Below are positions 1 to 6,716 of a stretch of 8,522 bases of DNA, piece after piece (positions within the stretch are counted from its first letter, which is position 1; every line of letters begins with the position of its first letter). Origin of the DNA: Chthoniobacter flavus (GTDB lineage: Bacteria; Verrucomicrobiota; Verrucomicrobiia; Chthoniobacterales; Terrimicrobiaceae). Position numbers and translations under genes: made by a program. The stretch is from assembly GCA_945903555.1 (NCBI GenBank), contig CAMDOJ010000077.1, positions 1 through 8,522 on the forward strand. Direction: 5' to 3'. The notes under the pieces are model-generated. The model did not search any database and was not told the DNA's origin. It was given only the letters and a program-made list of their open reading frames with translations.

Positions 1-50
1 CCAAGCTCGCAAAGAAGTGACCGCAGAGTCTCATGAATCGTCACGCTCAT
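1..50 (-). CDS. Possible start of an unidentified protein (cut by window edge)
   Basis: On the minus strand an ATG at 50 opens a frame that stays open to the left edge. It gives 16 full codons (MSVTIHETLRSLLCEL) plus part of the next. It follows valS in the same direction after 93 bases, so it could be the next gene of the same transcript. No Shine-Dalgarno sequence precedes it, which is common in this window. The fragment is too short to assign to a family, and a chance open frame of this length is quite possible. Confidence 0.4.
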   Translation of the reverse strand, partial: MSVTIHETLRSLLCEL

Positions 51-143
51 CAAATTCAGTTTATTGGTCTAGTAAAGTTTTGGCCAGAGTGGGAGAGGCG
101 GGGGTAGATATTATTACGAGTCGAATGGGGGGAGGCTGATCGT

Positions 144-2744
144 TTATCCTTCGAGGCCGTCGTGGGCTTGTTGTAATTCACCAAGTCGGTTGATCCAGTC
201 CTGTTGGCGTTGCCTGTGGTCGGCGACGACGTCGGCAGGGGCATTTTGAACGAAGGATTCGCTCGAGAGTTTGCGGGCGACTTTTTCGATTTCGGCTTCC
301 ACTTTGAGAATCTCCCCATGAAGACGTTTTTTCTCCGTTGCGGCGTCAATGATGCCTTCGAGCGGCAGGTAAATGAGGCCGATGTCGGTGGGGCAGGCGG
401 CGTGACCTTGGGGGGCGGATTCACAGAAGGTAATGGATTCGGCATGGAGGAGGATCGACAGGACGGCATGCTCGCCAGCGAGCCAATCAGTGGAAGGGTT
501 GATCTGCCACGGAAGACGTTTGTTGCCGGGAATGCCGTAGGTGGCACGAAGGTTGCGTGTTTTTGAAACGGTCTCGTAGATGAGGGCCGCGCGGGGATCT
601 GAGGCGAATCCCCCTTCCGTCGGCCAACCGCTTTGCATGAGGCTCTGGGCACCCAATCCTAGACCACTCCAAAGCTCCTCTGTGATGAACGGAGCGTAAG
701 GATGGAGCAGGCGAAGGATTTGCTTGATGGTGAAATCGAGGGTCGCGAGCGTTCCAGCGCGGCGAGGTGTATCTGTAGCGAAGTCCGCCTTCGCGACCTC
801 GATAAAGCGGTCGCAGAAATCTCCCCAAACAAAATCATAGAGGGCTTGAGCGATATCGCTGAACCGGTAGGCGTCATAGCCTTCGTTGACGCGTTGAATG
901 GTCGCGTCGAGGCGGGCGAGGAGGTCGCGGGCGAAGAGAGAGAGTTCGTGCTTGGCGGGATCGGCGTTCGGATCGATCGGACCTTGGATCTGACGGAATC
1001 GGCAGGCGTTCCAAAGTTTATTACAGAAATTTCGACCTTCCACGATTTGCTGTTCGTCGAATTTGATATCCTGCCCTTGGGGAGCGATGCGAAGAAGACC
1101 GAAACGGATTCCATCCGCACCGAATTTGGCAATCAAGTCGAGCGGGTCAGGGGAATTACCGAGGCTCTTTGACATTTTGCGACCCTGCTTGTCGCGAATG
1201 ATGCCGGTAAAATAAACATTTTTGAAAGGCACCTCGCCGGTGAATTCGAGCCCGGCCATGATCATGCGGGCGACCCAGAAGAAAATGATATCTGGGCCGG
1301 TAACAAGCACGCTGGTCGGATAAAACTTGGCCAACGTCGGTGCGTCCATTGTTTCATGCGCCCACAGCCAAGAAGAGAACCAGGTATCGAGCACATCAGA
1401 ATCCTGCGCCCAGCCATCGCCGGGCGATTCGACTTGGCACTTAGCATTCGAGGCGTCGCCAATTGCATTTTCTGCTGGATACCAGACGGGGATTCGGTGG
1501 CCCCACCAAAGTTGGCGAGAGATACACCAGTCTTGAATATTTTCGAGCCAATGGTCGTAGACTTTTTCCCAACGATCAGGAAAAAAGCGGATGAGATGAT
1601 TGCGAACGGCATCGCGGGCTTCGATCGTTTTTGGGTATTTTAAAAACCATTGTTCCGAGAGGCGTGGTTCGATGGGCACATCGGCACGCTCGCTGAATCC
1701 CACATTGTTCTCATGGGGTTCTTCTTTGACGAGCAGATCGAGTTCTTGGAGTTTGTCCACGGCCTTTGTGCGGGCTTCAAAGCGATCGAGGCCTGAAAAT
1801 CCTTCACCGGCGAGATCGTTAAGAGTCCCGTCCGGATTCATGATGTCGATGACGGGCAGATTGTGGCGGAGTCCGATCTCGTAGTCAGTTTTATCGTGAG
1901 CGGGGGTGACTTTGAGAACGCCGGTGCCAAATTCAAAATCAACGGCATCGTCGCCGATGATCGGTAGCAGAACTTCGACCCCAGTCGGGAGGGGGCGACG
2001 AACGTGAAGCCCGATGAGTGCGGCGTAGCGGGGGTCAGCGGGATTCACTGCCACAGCGGCATCGGCCATGATCGTTTCGGGGCGGGTGGTGGCGATCTCG
2101 AGAAATGTGCCTGGCTTCTCAACGATTTCGACTTTGTAGTGGTAAAAAAAGCTCTTCTGAGTTTTGGGAATCACTTCCTCGTCGCTGAGCGCCGTGAGGG
2201 AAACGGGGCACCAGTTGACCATGCGCTTGCCGCGGTAGATGAGACCCTTTTTGTGCAGATCGACAAAAACCTCCTGCACACGACGTGCATAGGCTTCATC
2301 CATTGTGAATCTTTCGCGTCCCCAATCGCAGGAACAACCGAGCTTTTTGAGTTGGTTGATGATGATGCCGCCGTGCTTCTCTTTCCACTCCCAGACACGC
2401 TTAAGGAATTCTTCGCGCCCGAGGTCGTGCCGGGTCTTCTTTTCTTCTTTGCGAAGGCGGCGTTCAACGACGGTCTGCGTGGCGATACCGGCGTGATCTG
2501 TACCAGGAAGCCAGAGGACTTCGTGTCCGGTCTGGCGAGCGTGGCGGGCAAGGATGTCTTGCAATGTGGTGTTGAGAACATGCCCGAGTGTGAGAACGCC
2601 AGTCACATTGGGTGGAGGAATGACTATGGAGAAGGCAGGTTTGGAGGAGGTGGGATCAGCCTCGAAGAGACCTTGGTCGATCCACCATGCATACCATTTA
2701 TCTTCGACCAGTTGAGGTTCGTAGGCTTTTGAAAGTTCGGACAT
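144..2744 (-). CDS. valS: Valyl-tRNA synthetase
   Basis: This cytoplasmic class I aminoacyl-tRNA synthetase attaches valine to tRNA-Val and edits mischarged threonine. The 866-residue product is complete and near the usual bacterial length. The catalytic core opens with PPPNVTG (about 43-49) and the HIGH-type signature TLGH (52-55), followed by GTDHAGIATQ (81-90). The inserted CP1 editing domain contains ATTRPETIMAD (218-228) and the GTGVLKVTPAHD stretch near 273-284. The core resumes with WCISRQLWWGHRIPVWY (406-422), and the KMSKS loop is at 523-527 (GRKMSKSLGN). An anticodon-binding helical domain follows, then a C-terminal charged coiled-coil arm from about 796, as ValS but not IleRS or LeuRS has. 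The ATG start puts the conserved SELSKAYEP segment at the N terminus; no Shine-Dalgarno is visible. The first His of HIGH is Thr here. The long plus-strand frames opposite this gene are shadows. Confidence 0.97.
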   Translation of the reverse strand: MSELSKAYEPQLVEDKWYAWWIDQGLFEADPTSSKPAFSIVIPPPNVTGVLTLGHVLNTTLQDILARHARQTGHEVLWLPGTDHAGIATQTVVERRLRKEEKKTRHDLGREEFLKRVWEWKEKHGGIIINQLKKLGCSCDWGRERFTMDEAYARRVQEVFVDLHKKGLIYRGKRMVNWCPVSLTALSDEEVIPKTQKSFFYHYKVEIVEKPGTFLEIATTRPETIMADAAVAVNPADPRYAALIGLHVRRPLPTGVEVLLPIIGDDAVDFEFGTGVLKVTPAHDKTDYEIGLRHNLPVIDIMNPDGTLNDLAGEGFSGLDRFEARTKAVDKLQELDLLVKEEPHENNVGFSERADVPIEPRLSEQWFLKYPKTIEARDAVRNHLIRFFPDRWEKVYDHWLENIQDWCISRQLWWGHRIPVWYPAENAIGDASNAKCQVESPGDGWAQDSDVLDTWFSSWLWAHETMDAPTLAKFYPTSVLVTGPDIIFFWVARMIMAGLEFTGEVPFKNVYFTGIIRDKQGRKMSKSLGNSPDPLDLIAKFGADGIRFGLLRIAPQGQDIKFDEQQIVEGRNFCNKLWNACRFRQIQGPIDPNADPAKHELSLFARDLLARLDATIQRVNEGYDAYRFSDIAQALYDFVWGDFCDRFIEVAKADFATDTPRRAGTLATLDFTIKQILRLLHPYAPFITEELWSGLGLGAQSLMQSGWPTEGGFASDPRAALIYETVSKTRNLRATYGIPGNKRLPWQINPSTDWLAGEHAVLSILLHAESITFCESAPQGHAACPTDIGLIYLPLEGIIDAATEKKRLHGEILKVEAEIEKVARKLSSESFVQNAPADVVADHRQRQQDWINRLGELQQAHDGLEG

Positions 2745-2767
2745 GACGCGGCGTATTCTGCAAGGAT

Positions 2768-2782
2768 TTGAATTTGATTCAA
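2768..2782. repeat. Short perfect inverted repeat in the divergent region (possible operator)
   Basis: TTGAAT and ATTCAA flank a 3-base centre (TTG), giving 6-base arms. It lies 24-38 bases upstream of the valS start and about 70 bases upstream of the solute-binding gene start, a suitable place for a dimeric regulator. The arms are AT-rich and short, so chance is a serious alternative. No known operator consensus was recognised. Confidence 0.25.
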
Positions 2783-2816
2783 TCGGGATTTGCCAAGAGC
2801 GTTAAAACTTGAACCC

Positions 2817-2847
2817 AAAGGAGGCGCGGTGAATAACTAGTCGCTCC
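2817..2847 (+). promoter_or_regulatory. Perfect SD sequence in a potential hairpin ahead of the solute-binding gene
   Basis: AAAGGAGG at 2817-2824 is the best Shine-Dalgarno match in the window, but it ends 26 bases before the ATG at 2851, too far for direct use. Four bases after it comes a tiny frame, GTG AAT AAC TAG (2829-2840), out of frame with the main gene. GGAGGCG (2820-2826) can pair with CGCTCC (2842-2847), with one bulged G and a 15-base loop, which would hide the SD. Whether this is a translational switch, a mini-ORF leader or coincidence cannot be told from sequence alone. Confidence 0.3.
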
Positions 2848-2850
2848 AAG

Positions 2851-3729
2851 ATGCGTCCTGACTTTATTCGAACCAACTGTTGTTTTTCGTTGCTCTTGCG
2901 TAGCTGTCGAAACGTCCTATGTGTGCGTAAAAGCCAGATCATTAATGGATGGATCTCTGCGAGTTTGATTGCGGCGATGGTTTGTCTTTTAGGAGCCTGT
3001 TCGTCAAAGCGTCCATCCAACGAACTCGTGGTCGGCATGGATCTTTCATACCCTCCCTTTGAAACGATCGATACAGCAGGAAAGCCATTCGGCGTGAGCG
3101 TGGATCTTGCGGAGGCCCTTGGGCATTCAATCGGTCGTCCGTTGCGGATTGAAAATATTCCCTTCACCGGCCTGATCCCTTCACTAAAAACGGGGAAGAT
3201 CGATTGCATCATTTCGTCCATGACGGATACGCCCGAGCGTCGGACCTCGATAGCCTTCTCTGATCCCTATCTGACAATTGGTTTGGCTTTATTGGTGGGT
3301 AAAAACTCTTTGATTCAGTCGATCGCCGATCTGGATCAACCCGGAAAAACTCTTGCTGTCAGACAGGGCACGACTGGTGAAGTTTGGGCAAGGGGACATA
3401 TCCGAGCGGCGCGTATTCTTGCGCTCGAAAAAGAATCCGCCGCCGTGATGGAGGTAACGCAGGGCAAAGCGGATGGATTTCTTTACGATCAGATGAGCGT
3501 TTGGAAAAATGCCCAGGAACAACCCTCCTCGACTCGTGCACTTCTGGCACCGATCCAGAAAGAAAACTGGGCCATCGGGCTCCGACTTGATTCGCAGGAA
3601 CTACGGGAAAAGATTAACGCATTTTTGCAGATGTTCCGCGCCTCTGGGGGCTTTGAAAAGCTCGGGGATAAATACCTCTCAGACCAAAAGGCGGCATTCC
3701 AATCCCAAGGGATCGTATTTTATTTTTAG
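2851..3729 (+). CDS. Extracellular solute-binding lipoprotein, family 3 (amino-acid ABC transporter type)
   Basis: This is a probable lipid-anchored binding protein that captures a small polar solute, typically an amino acid, for an ABC importer. A hydrophobic segment (about 34-47) ends in the lipobox LGAC with Cys50, the expected lipidation site, followed by SSKRPSNE. The family-3 fold is recognisable from VVGMDLSYPPFE (60-71), GVSVDLAEALG (81-91), TGLIPSLKTGKID (106-118), the ligand-carboxylate motif TDTPERR (125-131) with FSDPY (136-140), and RQGTTGE (171-177). The mature part is about 243 residues, normal for the family. With the ATG at 2851 the signal peptide is unusually long. An in-frame GTG at 2923 would give a more typical one (RKSQ start, Cys at 26), so the true start is uncertain. 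No permease or ATPase gene adjoins it. The substrate is not predictable. A sensor-type or enzymatic role is an alternative. Confidence 0.88.
   Translation: MRPDFIRTNCCFSLLLRSCRNVLCVRKSQIINGWISASLIAAMVCLLGACSSKRPSNELVVGMDLSYPPFETIDTAGKPFGVSVDLAEALGHSIGRPLRIENIPFTGLIPSLKTGKIDCIISSMTDTPERRTSIAFSDPYLTIGLALLVGKNSLIQSIADLDQPGKTLAVRQGTTGEVWARGHIRAARILALEKESAAVMEVTQGKADGFLYDQMSVWKNAQEQPSSTRALLAPIQKENWAIGLRLDSQELREKINAFLQMFRASGGFEKLGDKYLSDQKAAFQSQGIVFYF
3702..3727 (+). terminator. Possible intrinsic terminator inside the 3' end of the solute-binding gene
   Basis: ATCCC (3702-3706) and GGGAT (3709-3713) form a short perfect hairpin. It is followed by the T-rich run TATTTTATTTTT up to the stop codon. 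It would end rightward transcription just before the head-on DUF1365 gene. The stem is only 4-5 bp with a very small loop, so termination may be weak. In the opposite direction no T-tract follows, so it would not serve the minus-strand operon. Confidence 0.35.
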
Positions 3730-4502
3730 TGACCTCGAAAAGCGCCCTGCTGAAGCTCGGAGTCCGCTTCTTTTCCTCGATGCGGTATGCGTTTCCACCA
3801 GAGCCGGAGGGCCTCCCAGTGGATGAGGAAAATCACCTTCAGGGTAATGAGTGGGTATTTGAATGTGAGGAGGGCTAGGTTTACCGCTGTGAGTTCTACT
3901 CGGGGCCCGGCGAGGGTGCTGAGGAGCACTTTTTCTTCACCCTGAAAATCGTCGATGGAGATTCGGAGTCTGTTTCCAGGTTCATCAAAACGAAAATCAA
4001 AAGCCAAATCTGGGGGAGAGAACGGCGAAACGTAATAGTTTTTTGCGACACGAATATGGAATCCCTGGGCAGCAGAATCTAATGGAACCAAGTAGGGCTT
4101 CAGTTCGCCAAAGGTATTTCCGACCTGAACAACGGATGTGAGCGGGCGTTCGTTTTCATCAAAGCAAAAGAAAATCGATATCGGATTAAATGTGTAGCCG
4201 AGAAAGCGGGGGAGAGTCAGAAGGCGGATACGTGAGGGCTTTTGAGTGAGACCCTGAGTCTCGAGGAAGCTTTCAAGATTCGCCCTCAGTCCTCGGCTGT
4301 GAAATTGGAAGTAATCCTCATTTCGTAGCGCATAGACGTTCGGTTCATTTAGCGAGAAAAAGGGAATACGGTTCGAGACTTCGGAGAGTTCATCAAGGTC
4401 GAGATAAAAGAGGAAAATCCGGTAGGTAAATTCGTGCTGCTTGGGCGAGAGGCGTCGGTGCATGACCGCGCATTCGTAAAGGCAAGATGCCTGCGCCCTC
4501 AT
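3726..4502 (-). CDS. DUF1365 family protein (lipid/fatty-acid modification cluster partner)
   Basis: The 258-residue protein matches DUF1365, a family of unestablished biochemistry that is usually encoded next to an FAD-dependent amine-oxidase-like protein and often a cyclopropane-fatty-acyl-phospholipid synthase. Family hallmarks visible here are MHRRLSPKQHEFTYRIF (14-30), TLPRFLGYTFNPISIFFCF (96-114), VGNTFGE (127-133), KNYYVSPF (154-161) and the C-terminal IHWEALRLWWK segment (227-237). No signal peptide is evident. The Leu-rich and aromatic-rich stretch around 206-236 could associate with membrane. The ATG overlaps the stop of the FAD gene in an ATGA, so translation is probably coupled and the gene is last in the operon. 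Its own stop overlaps the stop of the convergent solute-binding gene. Family membership is secure; its function within lipid chemistry is inferred from gene association. Confidence 0.9.
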   Translation of the reverse strand: MRAQASCLYECAVMHRRLSPKQHEFTYRIFLFYLDLDELSEVSNRIPFFSLNEPNVYALRNEDYFQFHSRGLRANLESFLETQGLTQKPSRIRLLTLPRFLGYTFNPISIFFCFDENERPLTSVVQVGNTFGELKPYLVPLDSAAQGFHIRVAKNYYVSPFSPPDLAFDFRFDEPGNRLRISIDDFQGEEKVLLSTLAGPRVELTAVNLALLTFKYPLITLKVIFLIHWEALRLWWKRIPHRGKEADSELQQGAFRGH

Positions 4503-5770
4503 GGTCGGAGATTGGGTCGTAGGATCGATGCCAGATCGACGGCGGAGCTATAGGCATCCTCGTGGAACCCATGGCGAAAATAGCTGCCGCAAAAGAAAAC
4601 CCTTTGGCCCGGAGAACGAGTGTTGAGCTTGGGAAGCTCGCGTTGCGCCTTCATGGCTTCGAGTGTGTAAACGGGATGCTCGTAAGTCGTCTGATAAAGG
4701 ATCGATTCGGGTCGAATCGTCTCAGAGCCATTGACGGAGACAAAGTAATCGCGTTTCTGCGAGACGCCTTGAAGCGCGTTCATCCAATAGTGAGTGGTGG
4801 CCTCGCTTTGGCCCGCAGGGTCGCGCTGAATGCGGTAGTTCCACGATGCCCATGCTCGGCGTGTCCGTGGCATGACACTTTTGTCCGTATGCAGAGTAGC
4901 GATGTTTTTTTGATATCGGAAAGCTGGCAATATCTGGCTCTGCAGCGCATCGGGTTCCGGCAACATGGCTAAGGCTTCATCGGCGTGAGTGGCGATGATG
5001 ACGCGGTCAAATTCCAGAATAGTGCCATCCTCGAGCTTCACGCTTGAGGAGGAGGCATTCTCTCGAATCTCGACGACCTTCGAGGGAAGGCGGACGGGAT
5101 CGAGGGCCGTGAGGATTTTTTTCCTGTAGGCTTGAGATCCACCGCTGACAGTGAACCAAGGGTAATGGGAGCTGACGCCGAGGAAGCCGTGATTTTGAAA
5201 AAAACGGATGAGACTGAGTGCCGGAAATTCACGCATTTTTCCAGGTTCTGTGGACCAGACTGCGGAACTCATCGGGACTAGGTAGAGGTCTAAAAAATCT
5301 TGTCCGAGTCCGTGCTGGCGAGTGAATTCCTCAACCGTGCATTCGAGTGAGGCCGGATTTTCCAGTGCCTTTTGCGCGATGCGGAAAAACCGCATGATCT
5401 GAGCGATGAGGGAATAAAATCGCGGGTTTAAAATATTGCTTCTCTGCGCAAAGAGTTTGTTCAGGCCCATGCCATTGTATTCGAGTCCACTCGGTTCGTG
5501 CTGGACGCTGAACGACATTTCTGCCGGCTTGATCTCTACTCTCAGTTCCTCAAAAAGGCGAACGAGGTTCGGGTATGTGGCATGGTTGAAAACGATGAAG
5601 CCCGTATCGATTGGAATCTGCGCGCCGTCTTCCTCGACGAAAACTGTATTCGTGTGACCACCTGGACGTGAGTCACGCTCGATGAGTGTGATATCGGCAT
5701 TGTGGCGAAGTTGCCACGCGGATCCCATACCGGCGATGCCGGAGCCAATAACGGCAACGCGCTCCCTCAC
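4499..5770 (-). CDS. FAD-dependent amine-oxidase-like oxidoreductase (NAD/FAD-binding protein)
   Basis: This 423-residue flavoprotein has the N-terminal dinucleotide-binding motif VIGSGIAGMGSAW (7-19) and the ERDSRPGGHTNTV segment (31-43) that binds the FAD ribose. A mid-region VIIATHADEA (257-266) follows, and the C-terminal FAD-closing motif is CGSYFRHGFHEDAYSSAVD (394-412). YWMNALQG (328-335) is typical of the subgroup paired with DUF1365 and Cfa-like enzymes rather than of true monoamine oxidases. Such proteins are thought to oxidise or desaturate fatty-acyl chains of membrane lipids; the substrate here is unknown. Translation starts at a GTG whose GTGA overlaps the TGA of the upstream desaturase, and the GxGxxG motif sits directly at the N terminus as expected. 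No separate promoter is needed. A phytoene-desaturase-like role is less likely, given the neighbours and the lack of carotenoid genes. Confidence 0.9.
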   Translation of the reverse strand: MRERVAVIGSGIAGMGSAWQLRHNADITLIERDSRPGGHTNTVFVEEDGAQIPIDTGFIVFNHATYPNLVRLFEELRVEIKPAEMSFSVQHEPSGLEYNGMGLNKLFAQRSNILNPRFYSLIAQIMRFFRIAQKALENPASLECTVEEFTRQHGLGQDFLDLYLVPMSSAVWSTEPGKMREFPALSLIRFFQNHGFLGVSSHYPWFTVSGGSQAYRKKILTALDPVRLPSKVVEIRENASSSSVKLEDGTILEFDRVIIATHADEALAMLPEPDALQSQILPAFRYQKNIATLHTDKSVMPRTRRAWASWNYRIQRDPAGQSEATTHYWMNALQGVSQKRDYFVSVNGSETIRPESILYQTTYEHPVYTLEAMKAQRELPKLNTRSPGQRVFFCGSYFRHGFHEDAYSSAVDLASILRPNLRP

Positions 5771-6708
5771 GGTGCAACGCGTCCGGCGGCTTGCTCATAG
5801 ACTTTATCGGGTACGGCTTTGATATTGTGAACGATTCCAAGCAGTCCCATCAGTCGAATGAGGTAGTAGGAGATATCGATTTCCCACCAGTAGAATCCCT
5901 GACGGGCAGAGGCTTGGTATTTGTGGTGATTATTGTGCCAACCCTCGCCGAGTGTGATGAGGGCTATGAATAAGCTGTTTCGGCTATCATCATCATTGTC
6001 AAAGCGTTTGCTGCCCATCATGTGTGCGAGCGAATTGACTAAGCAAGTGCCGTGGAAAAGAATGGTTGTGCTAATAAAAAACCCCCAAATGACCATTTGC
6101 CATCCTGAAGTCCCCAAACCAGGAGCGAACATCTCGATCAAGGCACCCGAAGCGAACAGAAGAGCAAAGAGGGCAATCGGACCGATCACGTCAAAGCGGT
6201 TGAGAAAAACCAATTCCGGAAACTTCACCAAATCACGAACGAGTTTGTAGTCGGTGGGGAAGTTTTTGCTGCTCGTGAGCCAACCAATATGGGCCCAAAG
6301 GAACCCTTTGGCGACAGGGGAATGAGCATCCACCTCTTCGTCTGAGTGCGCGTGATGGTGGCGGTGGACGGAGGCCCACCAGAGAGGACCGCGCTGCATG
6401 GCAGTCAAGCCAATGATCGCAAAGATAAACTGAATCGGGCGAGATGTATGGTAGGCGCGATGGCAAAAGTAGCGGTGGTAAAAAGCAGTCACGGCGAACA
6501 TCCGAACGAAATACAAAGCGATCGCTACAGCTACGGCAACCAAACTCCATCCAGTCCAGATCACACCCAAGCAACCAATGTGTAAAAAAATAAATGGGAT
6601 CGCGCGGCTAAACTCAAATCGCTCAGGAAGTGCGTGCACTTTTTCGGCACCGTCCGGGAAGTGGTCGGAATCGATCGCATTCACGATGGAGGTCAGAAGT
6701 TTTTTCAC
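5767..6708 (-). CDS. Membrane fatty-acid desaturase (acyl-CoA/acyl-lipid Delta9 type)
   Basis: This di-iron integral-membrane enzyme uses oxygen to introduce a cis double bond into fatty-acyl chains. The 313-residue product has the three histidine boxes of the stearoyl-CoA desaturase family: HRYFCH (78-83), HRHHH (115-119) and GEGWHNNHH (254-262), plus the extra ligand-bearing NSLAH (225-229). Hydrophobic spans lie near 36-73, 90-105, 174-195 and 203-222, as expected for a four-helix membrane protein. There is no fused cytochrome b5 domain, so electrons must come from a separate carrier; the FAD protein next door is one speculative source. The start is a GTG 8 bases after the parB stop, and an in-frame TAA two codons upstream excludes a longer form. 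Its TGA overlaps the next GTG. Substrate position and whether it acts on CoA esters or intact lipids cannot be read from sequence. Confidence 0.94.
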   Translation of the reverse strand: MKKLLTSIVNAIDSDHFPDGAEKVHALPERFEFSRAIPFIFLHIGCLGVIWTGWSLVAVAVAIALYFVRMFAVTAFYHRYFCHRAYHTSRPIQFIFAIIGLTAMQRGPLWWASVHRHHHAHSDEEVDAHSPVAKGFLWAHIGWLTSSKNFPTDYKLVRDLVKFPELVFLNRFDVIGPIALFALLFASGALIEMFAPGLGTSGWQMVIWGFFISTTILFHGTCLVNSLAHMMGSKRFDNDDDSRNSLFIALITLGEGWHNNHHKYQASARQGFYWWEIDISYYLIRLMGLLGIVHNIKAVPDKVYEQAAGRVAP

Positions 6709-6716
6709 GTTTTACT

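Larger units (their letters stand above)
2745..2850. promoter_or_regulatory. Divergent intergenic region between valS and the solute-binding lipoprotein gene
   Basis: These 106 bases separate two divergent starts, so they must hold the promoters for valS (leftward) and for the solute-binding gene (rightward). No convincing -35/-10 pair was found on either strand. The visible elements are a 15-base perfect inverted repeat at 2768-2782 and a strong Shine-Dalgarno-like AAAGGAGG at 2817-2824. Calling it a promoter region is inferred from gene orientation, not from recognised boxes. Confidence 0.5.

Noticed and set aside
51..143. Terminator or regulatory RNA after valS
   Set aside because: The 93 bases contain pyrimidine-rich runs on the valS strand but no hairpin with a T-tract and no recognisable RNA motif.
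2004..2732. 242-codon open frame on the plus strand, antisense to valS
   Set aside because: It lies wholly opposite the conserved catalytic and tRNA-binding coding sequence of valS, shows no recognisable domain, and is explained by codon bias of the real gene. The same applies to the other long frames opposite valS.
4562..4972. 136-codon plus-strand frame opposite the FAD gene
   Set aside because: It is fully antisense to conserved C-terminal FAD-binding coding sequence and carries no recognisable motif.
6701..6716. TTTTTCACGTTTTACT as a parS-like site at the start of the desaturase gene
   Set aside because: Only the TTTCACGT half fits the parS consensus; the second half-site is lost (about 11 of 16 matches), so ParB binding is not supported.
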